This document shows positions 32,586 through 40,797 of a DNA stretch of 50,905 nt, in pieces. The stretch spans positions 1-50,905 of the forward strand of contig CANSKS010000016.1 of NCBI GenBank assembly GCA_947647615.1. The letters run 5' to 3'. Made by a program: the position numbers and the translations under genes. Origin of the DNA: an uncultured Neglectibacter sp. GTDB lineage: Bacteria; Bacillota; Clostridia; Oscillospirales; Acutalibacteraceae. The first letter of the stretch is position 1. Every line of letters starts with the position of its first letter. The notes under the pieces are model-generated. The model saw only the letters and a program-made list of their open reading frames with translations, ran no database searches and was not told where the DNA came from.

Positions 32586-33893
32586 TTACCCTTTTAAAGA
32601 TTCCTCCTGCAGCTTATCGAACATTTCCATACACTCGTCTACCGTGGCGCCGTTTAAAAGCTCCCGTACAATTAGACAAGTATTTCCCCATTGCTCCACC
32701 TTCATGTTGGCGTTAGAGCCCAGCACAAAAACGCCTTCCTCTATTCTGTCGTTTAAGGGCTTTAGAGCGGGAATACAGTCTACTTTCACATTTTTAGAAG
32801 GAGATATCACCTTATTTGTCTCGGTGTAAACCTGAAGGGCTTCATCGGAAACAACAATATCCAACATCTTCATGGCGTCCTCCTCGTGCTCCGCGTTTGC
32901 GCCCACCGCGAAGCCTGTCATGGGCATCACCGGCATTTGGCCCCGGCTGCTTGGAAAGCCGATGACCAGCATGTTAAAATCGGGAGCGCCGTAAGAGGTT
33001 TCGGTATTCGCCGCACCCCAATAAGCCATGACAATCGGTGTTTTTTGAGCCAGGAAATCCGGCCCTTCCCCATCGATCGCCTCACTGACATAGGCCTTCT
33101 TCGCATCCACATAGCCCTTGTCGATCAGCTCTTGCAGGAATTCAAAACCGGGCCGCATATAATCGCTGTACTTTCTCTTCCCGCTGTTCAGCTCCGCTAT
33201 TTCCGCCTCTGTGTTTCCGCCGTTATAAAGATCGGCGTATGCCTGGGCCAGCACAAAGGTTTCCAGCCACCAGCGGTTCGCGCCTACAGGCGTTTCTATT
33301 CCGTTTTCCTGGAATACCCGGCAGCATTCCAAAAATTCCTCCGGCGTTTCCGGCAGCTCCAGCTGGTATTTGTCGAACATGTCTTTATTGATAAACAGGC
33401 CGTAAGCTACCACCTCCTGGGGAATGGCTACCAGCTTCCCATCCACAACATTGGCCGTTTTCACCACTTCCCGCAAATTTTTGGCGGAATCCAGCCCGGA
33501 AAGGTCCTTCAATTCTCCCTCTTTCGCCAACTGCATAATGACATCCGGATTCAAGAGGTAAATATCATCCATATTATTCCGAGCCCTGTCCAGGGCTACA
33601 TCGTCATAAGTGCTGTCCTGGTAATCTTCGGCCGTGTAGGTCCGATAAGCCACCTTTATGCCAAGTCTCTCTTCCGCCATCATAACCGTAAGATCTGTGG
33701 CGCTTCTGGCCACATTTTCCACGTCCGGATCTGTCTTTTCCATGGGACTGAACAGGTTCACAATTCGCTCTTCTTCCTCTTTCGAGGCGATTAAGTTAAG
33801 GTTTTCCTCATCTGCTGTCCCGCAAGAAGTTAGGAACAAGGTTCCTGCCGCCAATAAAACTGCCGCTACCCTTTTCACGCTTTTCCGTTTCAT
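32586..33893 (-). CDS. Extracellular solute-binding lipoprotein (ABC family 1 type)
   Basis: A 435-residue periplasmic-binding-fold lipoprotein. The signal ends in a lipobox, LFLTSC, with Cys near 24. The body fits family 1 (carbohydrate-type) binding proteins: DDIYLLNPDVIMQLAKEGEL, VAIPQEVVAYGLFINKDMFDKY, ETPEEFLECCRVFQENG, PIVMAYWGAAN, and TGFAVGANAEHEEDAMKMLDI. No permease or ATPase is adjacent. Instead it follows the hybrid histidine kinase by 6 bases, so it probably serves as a ligand receptor for that kinase rather than as a transporter part. Ligand unknown. Confidence 0.9.
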   Translation of the reverse strand: MKRKSVKRVAAVLLAAGTLFLTSCGTADEENLNLIASKEEEERIVNLFSPMEKTDPDVENVARSATDLTVMMAEERLGIKVAYRTYTAEDYQDSTYDDVALDRARNNMDDIYLLNPDVIMQLAKEGELKDLSGLDSAKNLREVVKTANVVDGKLVAIPQEVVAYGLFINKDMFDKYQLELPETPEEFLECCRVFQENGIETPVGANRWWLETFVLAQAYADLYNGGNTEAEIAELNSGKRKYSDYMRPGFEFLQELIDKGYVDAKKAYVSEAIDGEGPDFLAQKTPIVMAYWGAANTETSYGAPDFNMLVIGFPSSRGQMPVMPMTGFAVGANAEHEEDAMKMLDIVVSDEALQVYTETNKVISPSKNVKVDCIPALKPLNDRIEEGVFVLGSNANMKVEQWGNTCLIVRELLNGATVDECMEMFDKLQEESLKG

Positions 33894-33899
33894 AGGTGT

Positions 33900-36479
33900 T
33901 TACTCCTTCTGGTTTACATGTTGGCTTAGCGCCTTTTTCAACAGTTCCACATCCAGTGGCTTTGCCACATGGGCATTCATGCCGGCCTCCAAAGCTGCCT
34001 TTTCGTCTTCCACAAAGGCGTTTGCCGTCATGGCAATAATGGGGATCGTTTTCGCATCGGCCCGTTCCAGGACTCTGATTGCCCTAGTGGCATCATAGCC
34101 GTTCATCACCGGCATTTGAACATCCATCAAAATAGCGTCGAACTCGTCTTTCCCGGATGCCTCAAAGCGCTCCACCGCCAACTTTCCGTTCTCTACAATT
34201 TCACAGCTGGCTCCCTCGATCTCCAAAACCTCCGCCAAGATCTCGGCGTTGATCTCGTTATCTTCCGCAGCCAGGAATCGAAGGCCTTCCAGGCCGCTTC
34301 CCTCTGCCATTTCAATGCCGACATCCTTTTTCGAGCCAGAGCGGATTTCTACAATTTTCTGTTTAAAAGCAGACACAAAGAAAGGCTTTGTAAGAAGATG
34401 GGTGTTTTCGGTTTGCAGGGTTTCTTCCAGGCCTTCCTCCCCAGACTCCGCCAACAGCATTACAGGCGTCTCAGAAGGCAAAGCCCCGCGCAGCCTATTT
34501 ACCGCCGCCGCATCCTGATTTTTCACCACATCCCAGCTCAGCAGAACCATATGGTACTCCGAGTTTTCCCCTGCTTCCTTTTCCAGCAGGCGAAGGCCCT
34601 CTTCCATCGAGGAAGCGGTATCTGTAGGAATCCCCAGTTCACTCATGAGAGCCTGAATATTTTTAGCGGCTTCCAGGTCATCATCTACCACCAAAATCCT
34701 GGCAATGGCACTTTCTTCCCAAAACTTCTTATCTGTCTGGTCCTCCGGGATCCGCAGTTCCAGATCTACCCGGAAAAGGCTGCCCTTATCCACTTCGCTG
34801 GAAACGTCTATGGTGCCTCCCATAAGCTCTACAATGCTTTTTGTGATGGCCATCCCCAGGCCTGTACCCTGCACTTTGTTGGTGGTGCTGTTTTCCGCCC
34901 TGGTGAAGGCGTCAAAAATGGTTTCTAAAAATTCCGGAGTCATTCCAAAGCCGTCGTCTTCCACCTCTATTCGAAGGTGTTCATATTGGCTGGAACGCTG
35001 CTTTAGCCCCAGAATGCGAAGCCAAATATTCCCCCCCGCCTGGGTGTACTTCACGGCATTGGACAAGAGATTCAGCAAAACCTGGTTCAGCCTTGTTTCA
35101 TCCCCAATCAGGCATTCGTGCCGGACACCCGTCACCTCCATGTGAAACTTCTGGTTTTTGGCCTTAGCCATGGGATGAATGATGGCGTCTACGGAAGCTA
35201 CCAGCTCGCTCAGAGTAAACTGCGCGAAGTTGAGCACCACTTTCCCGCTTTCGATTTTGGAAACATCCAAAACATCGTTAATCAGGCTCAGCAAATGCTG
35301 GCCGGAAGCCATAATCTTTTTCGTATATTCCCGAACCTTCACCGGGTTTTCCGCATCTATGGCAAGCAGCCTTGTAAAGCCCAAAACCGCGTTCATAGGC
35401 GTGCGGATGTCATGGGACATATTGGAAAGAAACATGGTTTTGGAGTTGCTGGCGATTTGCGCGGCCTGAAGTGCCTCCGCCAACTGTTTATTATGGGTCT
35501 CCCTTTCCGCTTCCCTCTCTTTTCGAATTTTCTCCTGCTGCCTCTGGCCGAAATAATAGATCAGGAAGCACAGCAGAAAGGCTACCAGCATCACGGCTAC
35601 CACAATAAAGATATTCTGGTTTACGGACCTTCCTTCCTGTTGGATAGCCTCTACCGGAACATAGCCTATTAGAAAGATCGAGCCGTCGTTTACCGCCCAC
35701 ATATAATTCAGAGCGTTGGCCTGCCTGATATCGTGGTAAAACAAGAGATTTTCCCCGCTTTCCAAACACCGGGCAACCTCTTTTTGCAGCTTTTCTTCCT
35801 GGATGTCGTTGGCTCGATAAAAATCCGCCAAATTCAAATGTCCCGCACTCCGCTGTCCCATACCCTTGGGTTTTAGCACAAAGCGTTCATTTTCGGCATC
35901 CATAATATAGAGGGAAGCCTTTTGGTTATAGAACCCGTCTGGCAAGGATTTATCAAAAAAGTCATACACATATTCCACGTAAAGAGTAGCGATTTGCCTG
36001 CCCTCTTTTTCTACGGGGCATTTCATGGTATAGGCCCAGGTGCCCATATAATTTAAGTAAGACTGGGAAATGGGCAATCCGTCCACAGTTTTTCCCGAAG
36101 AAAAGTCCAGCTCACCTTCGGAAAAGCTGTCTTCCATGTTAGAAACGCCCTCCGTCTCCCCGGAAAGCACCAAAGACATCTTCACCATTGTCTGGTTTCT
36201 TTTATAATCGCGGACATACTCCTGAGGATCTTCTGCCTCCGCTACCTCTTCGGCCACCAGCCTTTGGAAATCCGCCTCGTTGCGAAAAATCGCTTCTATG
36301 GTACATTCGATAAGATCCAAGCTCTCGCTCAGGTTTTGAATAGCCGAGGCAGACATTTCCTGAGATATTTTCCGCGCCACAGAAAATACCACGGTCCCTA
36401 AAACGCAAAAAACCACCACAATGGCAAGAAGCCAGAAATATCCCTTCCTTTTTTCCGTCTTGTTGAAACCGCTTGTCAT
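33900..36479 (-). CDS. Hybrid sensor histidine kinase with two receiver domains
   Basis: An 859-residue membrane kinase. Two membrane helices (about 14-36 and 290-312) enclose an extracellular sensor region. Then come HisKA with the H-box MSHDIRTPMNAVLGF, HATPase with NQVLLNLLSNAVKYT, VEDDGFGM, and GTGLGMAI, then two receivers. The second (about 742-857) is intact: AEDNEIN, phospho-acceptor in ILMDVQMPVMNG, and KPLD. In the first (about 605-720) the acceptor position reads MVLLSW, Ser for Asp, and the Thr/Ser after strand 4 is Ala, so it is probably inactive. No DNA-binding output domain is present. It is followed by the lipoprotein gene, a likely sensing partner. Confidence 0.94.
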   Translation of the reverse strand: MTSGFNKTEKRKGYFWLLAIVVVFCVLGTVVFSVARKISQEMSASAIQNLSESLDLIECTIEAIFRNEADFQRLVAEEVAEAEDPQEYVRDYKRNQTMVKMSLVLSGETEGVSNMEDSFSEGELDFSSGKTVDGLPISQSYLNYMGTWAYTMKCPVEKEGRQIATLYVEYVYDFFDKSLPDGFYNQKASLYIMDAENERFVLKPKGMGQRSAGHLNLADFYRANDIQEEKLQKEVARCLESGENLLFYHDIRQANALNYMWAVNDGSIFLIGYVPVEAIQQEGRSVNQNIFIVVAVMLVAFLLCFLIYYFGQRQQEKIRKEREAERETHNKQLAEALQAAQIASNSKTMFLSNMSHDIRTPMNAVLGFTRLLAIDAENPVKVREYTKKIMASGQHLLSLINDVLDVSKIESGKVVLNFAQFTLSELVASVDAIIHPMAKAKNQKFHMEVTGVRHECLIGDETRLNQVLLNLLSNAVKYTQAGGNIWLRILGLKQRSSQYEHLRIEVEDDGFGMTPEFLETIFDAFTRAENSTTNKVQGTGLGMAITKSIVELMGGTIDVSSEVDKGSLFRVDLELRIPEDQTDKKFWEESAIARILVVDDDLEAAKNIQALMSELGIPTDTASSMEEGLRLLEKEAGENSEYHMVLLSWDVVKNQDAAAVNRLRGALPSETPVMLLAESGEEGLEETLQTENTHLLTKPFFVSAFKQKIVEIRSGSKKDVGIEMAEGSGLEGLRFLAAEDNEINAEILAEVLEIEGASCEIVENGKLAVERFEASGKDEFDAILMDVQMPVMNGYDATRAIRVLERADAKTIPIIAMTANAFVEDEKAALEAGMNAHVAKPLDVELLKKALSQHVNQKE

Positions 36480-36506
36480 CTTTATGCTCCACCCCGTTTC
36501 CCCTGA

Positions 36507-36543
36507 GGCAATAGCCGGTCCTAAGGAAGCAGTTGCTATTGCC
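36507..36543. repeat. Inverted repeat in the kinase gene leader
   Basis: GGCAATAGC (36507-36515) and GCTATTGCC (36535-36543) form a perfect 9-bp inverted repeat with a 19-base centre, lying between the promoter and the kinase start. It could be an mRNA hairpin or an operator; no T-tract follows. Confidence 0.5.
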
Positions 36544-36567
36544 GCCTAAAGAATCACGTTGAGTTTT

Positions 36568-36596
36568 AGTATAACATTTCTTTTCTTCCCAGTCAA
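36568..36596 (-). promoter_or_regulatory. Sigma-A promoter of the kinase-lipoprotein pair
   Basis: Minus strand TTGACT (36596-36591), 17-base spacer, TATACT (36573-36568), giving a leader of about 80 bases. Confidence 0.8.
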
Positions 36597-36675
36597 TGCG
36601 CCGGCAAGCGGTTTTCGCTATCCATTTATAGAACTATAATATATCTTGAACAATAGGAAACGGCAGAAGGATGCA

Positions 36676-36756
36676 ATGGAATTGGTTAAAGTTGAGTTGC
36701 CGTATTTAACAGACCCAAAAGGGGGCCACATCCTTCATGAGCTAAAGTACAAATGA
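36676..36756 (+). CDS. Possible 26-residue peptide in the intergenic gap
   Basis: The 343-base gap 36481-36823 holds, besides the kinase promoter, one plus-strand ORF: ATG 36676 to TGA 36754, product beginning MELVKVELPYLTDPKG, ending HELKYK. AGAAGGA lies about 5 bases before the start, and TATAAT occurs at 36635-36640 without a good -35 box. GAAGGATG (36666-36673) and CATCCTTC (36729-36736) form an inverted repeat around most of the ORF. It may be chance, a peptide signal, or a decayed gene fragment. I recognise no family. Confidence 0.25.
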   Translation: MELVKVELPYLTDPKGGHILHELKYK

Positions 36757-36823
36757 AATATGCGGAGAAAATGGTGTGAAGCGTGCCGGCCGGATACAGA
36801 GGGCAAAATTTTTTACATACCGT

Positions 36824-37585
36824 TTACTTCTTTCTCTCATATGAACAAAGCTCCAAGGCATATAGTGCCCAGCCCCCTATGGCCGCTAAAATGCAGACCG
36901 CCAGGTCATAAAGGCAGCAGGTGAGCAGCATCCCAAACTCGAGATTTTGAAGCTGCAGCTGCTGGCTGTTCACAACCGAAAATCCCAAAGCCTCCAAGTG
37001 ACCTGCCGTGACCCCGGAAAGATCCGGACGTTGGAACATCACCCGCAGTTCTGGGGAGCCACGAAGGGTTTCCGAATCCCCTGCGGTAACGGCTCCAGCC
37101 AAGTTACGGGGCAATTCTTCGGAGCGGCTGAACGTCCCATTGTGATGCTCTTCCTCCTGCCGGTAGGTAAGATGGACGGGAGAGACAGCCCCCACCCCCA
37201 CAAAGCTGGAGAAGGCCTGGGAGGGCAGCCAAAAATGACGGCGGAAGCCAGGCTCTCCCAAGCCGTAGCACCGGTCCAAATATTGGGCCGAAAGCTCGGT
37301 AACAGCCAGGCTCTCTTCCCCGCGGGTGATGGTATATTCCCTTTGCCCACTCACGCCCACCAGCCCATCCAGCTTTTGAAGCTCCTGCAGTCCTCTTTCC
37401 AACATTGCGCCGCTTGTACTGGGCTGCAGCAGGTATTCCACCGGCTCCCCCAGGCCCAAAGCACATTCCCAAAGTTGTTTTGCCCCATGAATCATGGAGA
37501 AAGCTGAAAGAAGGAACAGCAGCAAGACCACCTTCACTTTGCCCCTTTGACGGCGCATCCAAAAGAACTCCCGTATCCCCTTCAT
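36824..37585 (-). CDS. Membrane protein of a degraded ABC-exporter locus
   Basis: A 253-residue protein with a membrane helix near each end: VKVVLLLFLLSAFSMIHG (about 18-35) and MLLTCCLYDLAVCILAAIGGWALYAL (about 215-240). The extracellular middle, of about 180 residues, is unlike anything I recognise but resembles MacB-type periplasmic parts in size and topology. ATG 37585 shares the ATGA junction with the stop of the gene upstream and has AAGGAAAG before it. It ends in a short basic tail. As the last gene of a locus with several broken members, its function may be lost even though its frame is intact. Confidence 0.7.
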   Translation of the reverse strand: MKGIREFFWMRRQRGKVKVVLLLFLLSAFSMIHGAKQLWECALGLGEPVEYLLQPSTSGAMLERGLQELQKLDGLVGVSGQREYTITRGEESLAVTELSAQYLDRCYGLGEPGFRRHFWLPSQAFSSFVGVGAVSPVHLTYRQEEEHHNGTFSRSEELPRNLAGAVTAGDSETLRGSPELRVMFQRPDLSGVTAGHLEALGFSVVNSQQLQLQNLEFGMLLTCCLYDLAVCILAAIGGWALYALELCSYERKK

Positions 37586-39050
37586 GCTTTCCTTTTTCGG
37601 AATGCTCCTCCGGCAAATCCGCCTCCAAAGGCTAAAAGCGCCAAACCTATGGCTCCCATAATAAGCCACCACTGCTCCGGCTGTTCCGTTTTTTTCCCCT
37701 GTTGTTCGGAAAAAGGTGATTTTATCATGAGGGAAAAACTGCCTTTCTCCTGGTATTCTTTGCCTGCTTCATCTTCATAGAAGTAAGTGACCTCCCCTTC
37801 CGAAAGGCCATAGGGAAAATCCCCCTGGGTGAGCCCGGTAATGGTGAGCGGCAAGGTCACTGTTTGGGAGGCGCCTCCCTCCAAGTCCCCCAGAAAGGCC
37901 GTCCCACTAGAAGAAACGCCGTCTGCTTTTAACTGAGCCCGCACTCTGCAGGCCTTGGCCCGACTGAGATTTATGGCCTGTACGCTCACCTCTATGGTAT
38001 CGGAAATCACGGCCTCCTGGGGCATTTACGGCAGGGAGAATTCCAGTGCCAAGGGCTGGCCGATAGTTACCCTGGCAGTGCCGTTCCCGGAACTCGCCTG
38101 CCCGTTATGGTAGGAAAATTCATATTGCAAAGAAACCTCGTACTGCCCAGCCGGTGTTTCTTGTTTCACCGTGTAATCAAGGACTGCTTCTAAGCTTTCA
38201 CCAGGGAGCAGTTCCTCTAAAAAAATGCTGTCGGAAGTACTCTCTAAAGAAAAATTTTCTGTTGGGGCCGCGGCGGTGACCAACATATTTTCCAGCTTCT
38301 CTGTTTTACTGGTATTCTTTAGCCATGCCTTCAACCGCATTTTATTCCCTGCATTGACTGTGCCCGGAACAGCATCCTTTTCCAAAGAGGCCGCTTCACA
38401 TTTTGTCACTACTACTCTGGGCGGCAAAACCGCCGGTTCCTCCGGGGAGGGCCGGGGCGTGGGTTCTGGTTCAGGAGAGGCGTCGGGGTCTTTCCCGTCC
38501 CATATGGTCACATAAACCGTAAAGGTCTCCTGCAGAATAGCTCCCCCGTTGCCGGCGGCCATAATTTCTATGGCCACCGGGTAGCTGCCGTTTACTCGCT
38601 GAGATTTTAAGGCCAGCGGAAAGCTGACGCAATAACCTTCCACCTGTTTTTTCCCTTGGTTCACCGGATTCAGGGAAAGCTCTACGGTTTTTTCATAGTT
38701 ATTCTTAATAAAGGGGCTCTGGGCGTTACCTAACCCCACTCTGGCGCGCAGGCAGTTCCCTTTTAGCTCCCCCTCGCACAGCAGCGGCAGCACCAAAATA
38801 GCCTCGTTGCCCCGAACGGCCGGCATGTAACCCTGGGAGTAGCTTTTTCCATGTTTTCATAAATATTTGTATTGTCTAGAAACAGCTTTGGAGCATCTGC
38901 CCCGGGCTCCGGGGAGGGCACATCTGGCTGAGAACCGGTGCCTTCCGGGATTGGAGACGCCGCCCCCGAAGGTTCCTGCTCCGGGACGGTTGCCGTCTCC
39001 TGAGCCATGACACAAGGAAGCAGCAGGCATAAGGCAAGGATATTTTTCAC
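37582..39050 (-). pseudogene. Surface protein (COG1361/CARDB-like) broken by a frameshift and an in-frame stop
   Basis: Three pieces of one gene. Piece 1 starts at GTG 39050 (GGAGGTG upstream) with a signal peptide (ILALCLLLPCVMAQE) and a Pro/Glu-rich stretch, up to NIYENMEK. Piece 2 (38826-38026) continues in another frame; adding one A to the A5 run at 38848-38844 would join them as MEKSYSQGYMPAV. Piece 3 (38025-37582) is in the same frame as piece 2 but after a TAA, and holds the last immunoglobulin-like domain, a C-terminal membrane helix and an RKRKA tail. The repaired protein would be about 489 residues, anchored outside the cell and probably partnered with the ABC transporter next to it. 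Confidence 0.82.
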
Positions 39051-39051
39051 A

Positions 39052-39675
39052 CTACACCTCCATAGGGAACACCTCATCGCACAGCTCGCGAATGTCCTCT
39101 GCGTTGTGGCTTGCCAACAAAATAGCTTTGCCCTGGTTTTTCTGGGCCCACAAAAGCTTTCGCGCCTCTTTTACCCCTTGCTGTTCCAAGCCGTTGAAGG
39201 GTTCGTCTAAAACCAACACCTGGGGGTTTTCCATAATGGCTTGGGCAAGCCCAAGCCGCTGGCGCATCCCAAGAGAATACCGGGCGACGGCCTTGCGCCT
39301 ATTTTCCAGCAGGTCCACCTGACACAAGGCCTCCATAATTTCCTTTTTTCCTATTTTCCCCTTTAAGGCTGCCAGGGTCTTCAGGTTCCGGTAGCCGCTT
39401 TGGTAAGGAAGAAAGCCGGGCGTTTCAATAATAATCCCTATACTTTCAGGAAAATCCACATCCTTTCCCACCCGTTTCCCACACACCGTAATCATGCCCT
39501 TATCCGGCTTTAAAAAGCCGCAAATACATTTCATCAGTACTGTTTTCCCGCTGCCGTTGCCGCCTACTACGCCCAAAATTTTTCCAGGAGGGATGTACAG
39601 GCTCACATCTTCTAAAACCGCCTCCCTGCCAAAAGCCTTATAGACGTGCTCTACCAAAATGCCGTTCTGCGCCAT
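39052..39675 (-). CDS. ABC transporter ATP-binding protein
   Basis: A 207-residue nucleotide-binding subunit, short for the family. All motifs are present: Walker A VVGGNGSGKTVLM, Q-loop region near IIIETPGFLPYQ (Gln displaced), signature YSLGMRQRLGLA, Walker B VLVLDEPFNGLE, and the switch His in LASHNAED. LSGGQ appears as YSLGM, common in exporters of peptides or antibiotics. ATG 39675 overlaps the stop of the permease remnant upstream (ATGA-type overlap). Its permease is truncated, so it may lack a partner. Confidence 0.92.
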   Translation of the reverse strand: MAQNGILVEHVYKAFGREAVLEDVSLYIPPGKILGVVGGNGSGKTVLMKCICGFLKPDKGMITVCGKRVGKDVDFPESIGIIIETPGFLPYQSGYRNLKTLAALKGKIGKKEIMEALCQVDLLENRRKAVARYSLGMRQRLGLAQAIMENPQVLVLDEPFNGLEQQGVKEARKLLWAQKNQGKAILLASHNAEDIRELCDEVFPMEV

Positions 39676-39677
39676 AC

Positions 39678-39945
39678 TCACCGCTCCGTCCCTGTAAATT
39701 GAAATGGTACCCTTTTGGCGCGCCAAAAGGATAAAAGAGAAAGCAAAACGCCGGCACAGAAGAAAAACAGGTAAGAATTGGCCAACCGGGGCAGGTTATC
39801 ATAGCCGAAGTTATGCATGTAATAGGTGGCATGGTTCAGAGGCGAAACCCAGCCGAACAAAATATTGGCCGCCCTGCTTTGCTGGGGGTCCAGCTGGAGC
39901 CAGGCGGAAATTACCTGAGGCGTCAAAAAAATTGAGGCCTTTGTA
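39678..39945 (-). pseudogene. ABC-2 type permease, C-terminal remnant
   Basis: An open frame without a proper beginning encodes about 88 residues: IFLTPQVISAWLQLDPQQ, then the segment VSPLNHATYYMHNFGYDNLP, a membrane helix YLFFFCAGVLLSLLSFW, and RAKRVPFQFTGTER. The style (late extracellular loop, last helix, short basic tail, then ATPase) matches the end of an ABC-2 exporter permease. The rest of the permease, about 150-600 residues, is missing and replaced by the 5' part of an unrelated lipoprotein gene, so the subunit cannot work. Confidence 0.72.
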
Positions 39946-40323
39946 CAAAGGCCTCTCTCCTAAAAGCTCCGCCCGCACTTTATCAATAAATTCCTGGCTG
40001 AAGCTTTTCTGCTCTACCCGGTAAACCCCCAGTTTTTCCGCCTTTGGCACCTCCACCCGGGCGTCTACCTGCACCTTTACCCCCAGGCTTTCGTTTTCCA
40101 AAGTGGTTTGGTAGCTTTCATAGCTTTGGGCAACCTCTTTTGCCACTTCCTTCGCGTCCATCCGTTCCGGCCCGGAGGCTGCCGCCTGGCTCACCAGCTT
40201 ATCCATGTCCTTGTGAACAACAATGCTGCCCTCCGGGTCTTCCTGGCAGCCCCAAAAGGAACATACCATGCCGACGCACAACAGGCAAGCCGCCCACTTC
40301 TTCCCTTGCTTTTCCTTATTCAT
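39811..40323 (-). pseudogene. Truncated lipoprotein (DUF6034-like) fused to out-of-frame permease DNA
   Basis: Starts at ATG 40323 after GGGAGGG. The signal ends in a lipobox-like SFWGC (Cys about 24), then PEGSIVVHKDMDKLVSQAA, KEVAQSYESYQTTLENE, VKVQVDARVEVPKAEKLGVYRVE, and FIDKVRAELLGERPLYKG, as at the N-terminal third of gut Clostridia lipoproteins that I match, tentatively, to DUF6034. From about 39940 on it reads permease DNA in the wrong frame and stops at 39811. I infer one deletion that removed the lipoprotein's 3' part and the permease's 5' part. Confidence 0.72.
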
Positions 40324-40354
40324 GACCAAAGGCCCTCCCATGCTTAAGTTTATT

Positions 40355-40621
40355 TTAGCATAGGCCTTGGCCCGGCATCAAGTATTCAGAAACCTGTAAA
40401 TAAAATGTAAAAAGGCTGCCCACAAAGCTTACCGCCTCGGCCCGGCTCAGCTTTCCTTTTGGACGCACCAAGTCTTTGTCCCCTTTGATATAGGCCACAT
40501 GTTCCTTGGTTAGCGCCGGTTGTTCCGGCGGCTCTTCTTCCGCTGCCAAGGCCCTTTCCCCTTTCCAAAAAAGCCCTAAAAACAGCAAAAGCGCCAGCAA
40601 TAAAGAAAAAACTCTTTTCAA
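40355..40621 (-). pseudogene. Truncated SLH-domain protein
   Basis: An 88-residue product from TTG 40621 (GGAGGGG about 6 bases upstream). Signal peptide VFSLLLALLLFLGLFWKGERALA, then one SLH motif start: EHVAYIKGDKDLVRPKGKLSRAEAVSFVGSLF. SLH modules need about 55 residues and usually come in threes next to a large body; here the second half of the module and everything after is replaced by a short unrelated tail (FTFYLQVSEYLMPGQGLC). A cut-down gene, or a tiny secreted SLH peptide at most. It leads the degraded exporter locus. Confidence 0.7.
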
Positions 40622-40737
40622 CCCTATCCCCTCCGTCAAGCATTCAAAAAATTGCTGCCTCCATTTTAGCACGTTCTGTTGGCAAGAGAAAGGGGAACTT
40701 TTCCCTGGGAAGGAATTTCCCACCCCGGATTTCTCAT

Positions 40738-40773
40738 AAAAAGCGGCGTCGCTCTTTTGTCCGCGACGCCGCT
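40738..40773 (-). terminator. Bidirectional intrinsic terminator between merR and the exporter locus
   Basis: An 11-bp perfect stem, AGCGGCGTCGC (40742-40752) with GCGACGCCGCT (40763-40773), with TTTTT on the minus strand and TTTTCACTTTTT on the plus strand. It ends the merR transcript. Confidence 0.92.
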
Positions 40774-40797
40774 TTTCACTTTTTAGGGACGGACCCC

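Noticed and set aside
38225-38515. Plus-strand frame over the broken surface protein
   Set aside because: No ribosome site and low complexity Gly/Ser/Pro composition mirroring the Pro-rich linker on the other strand.
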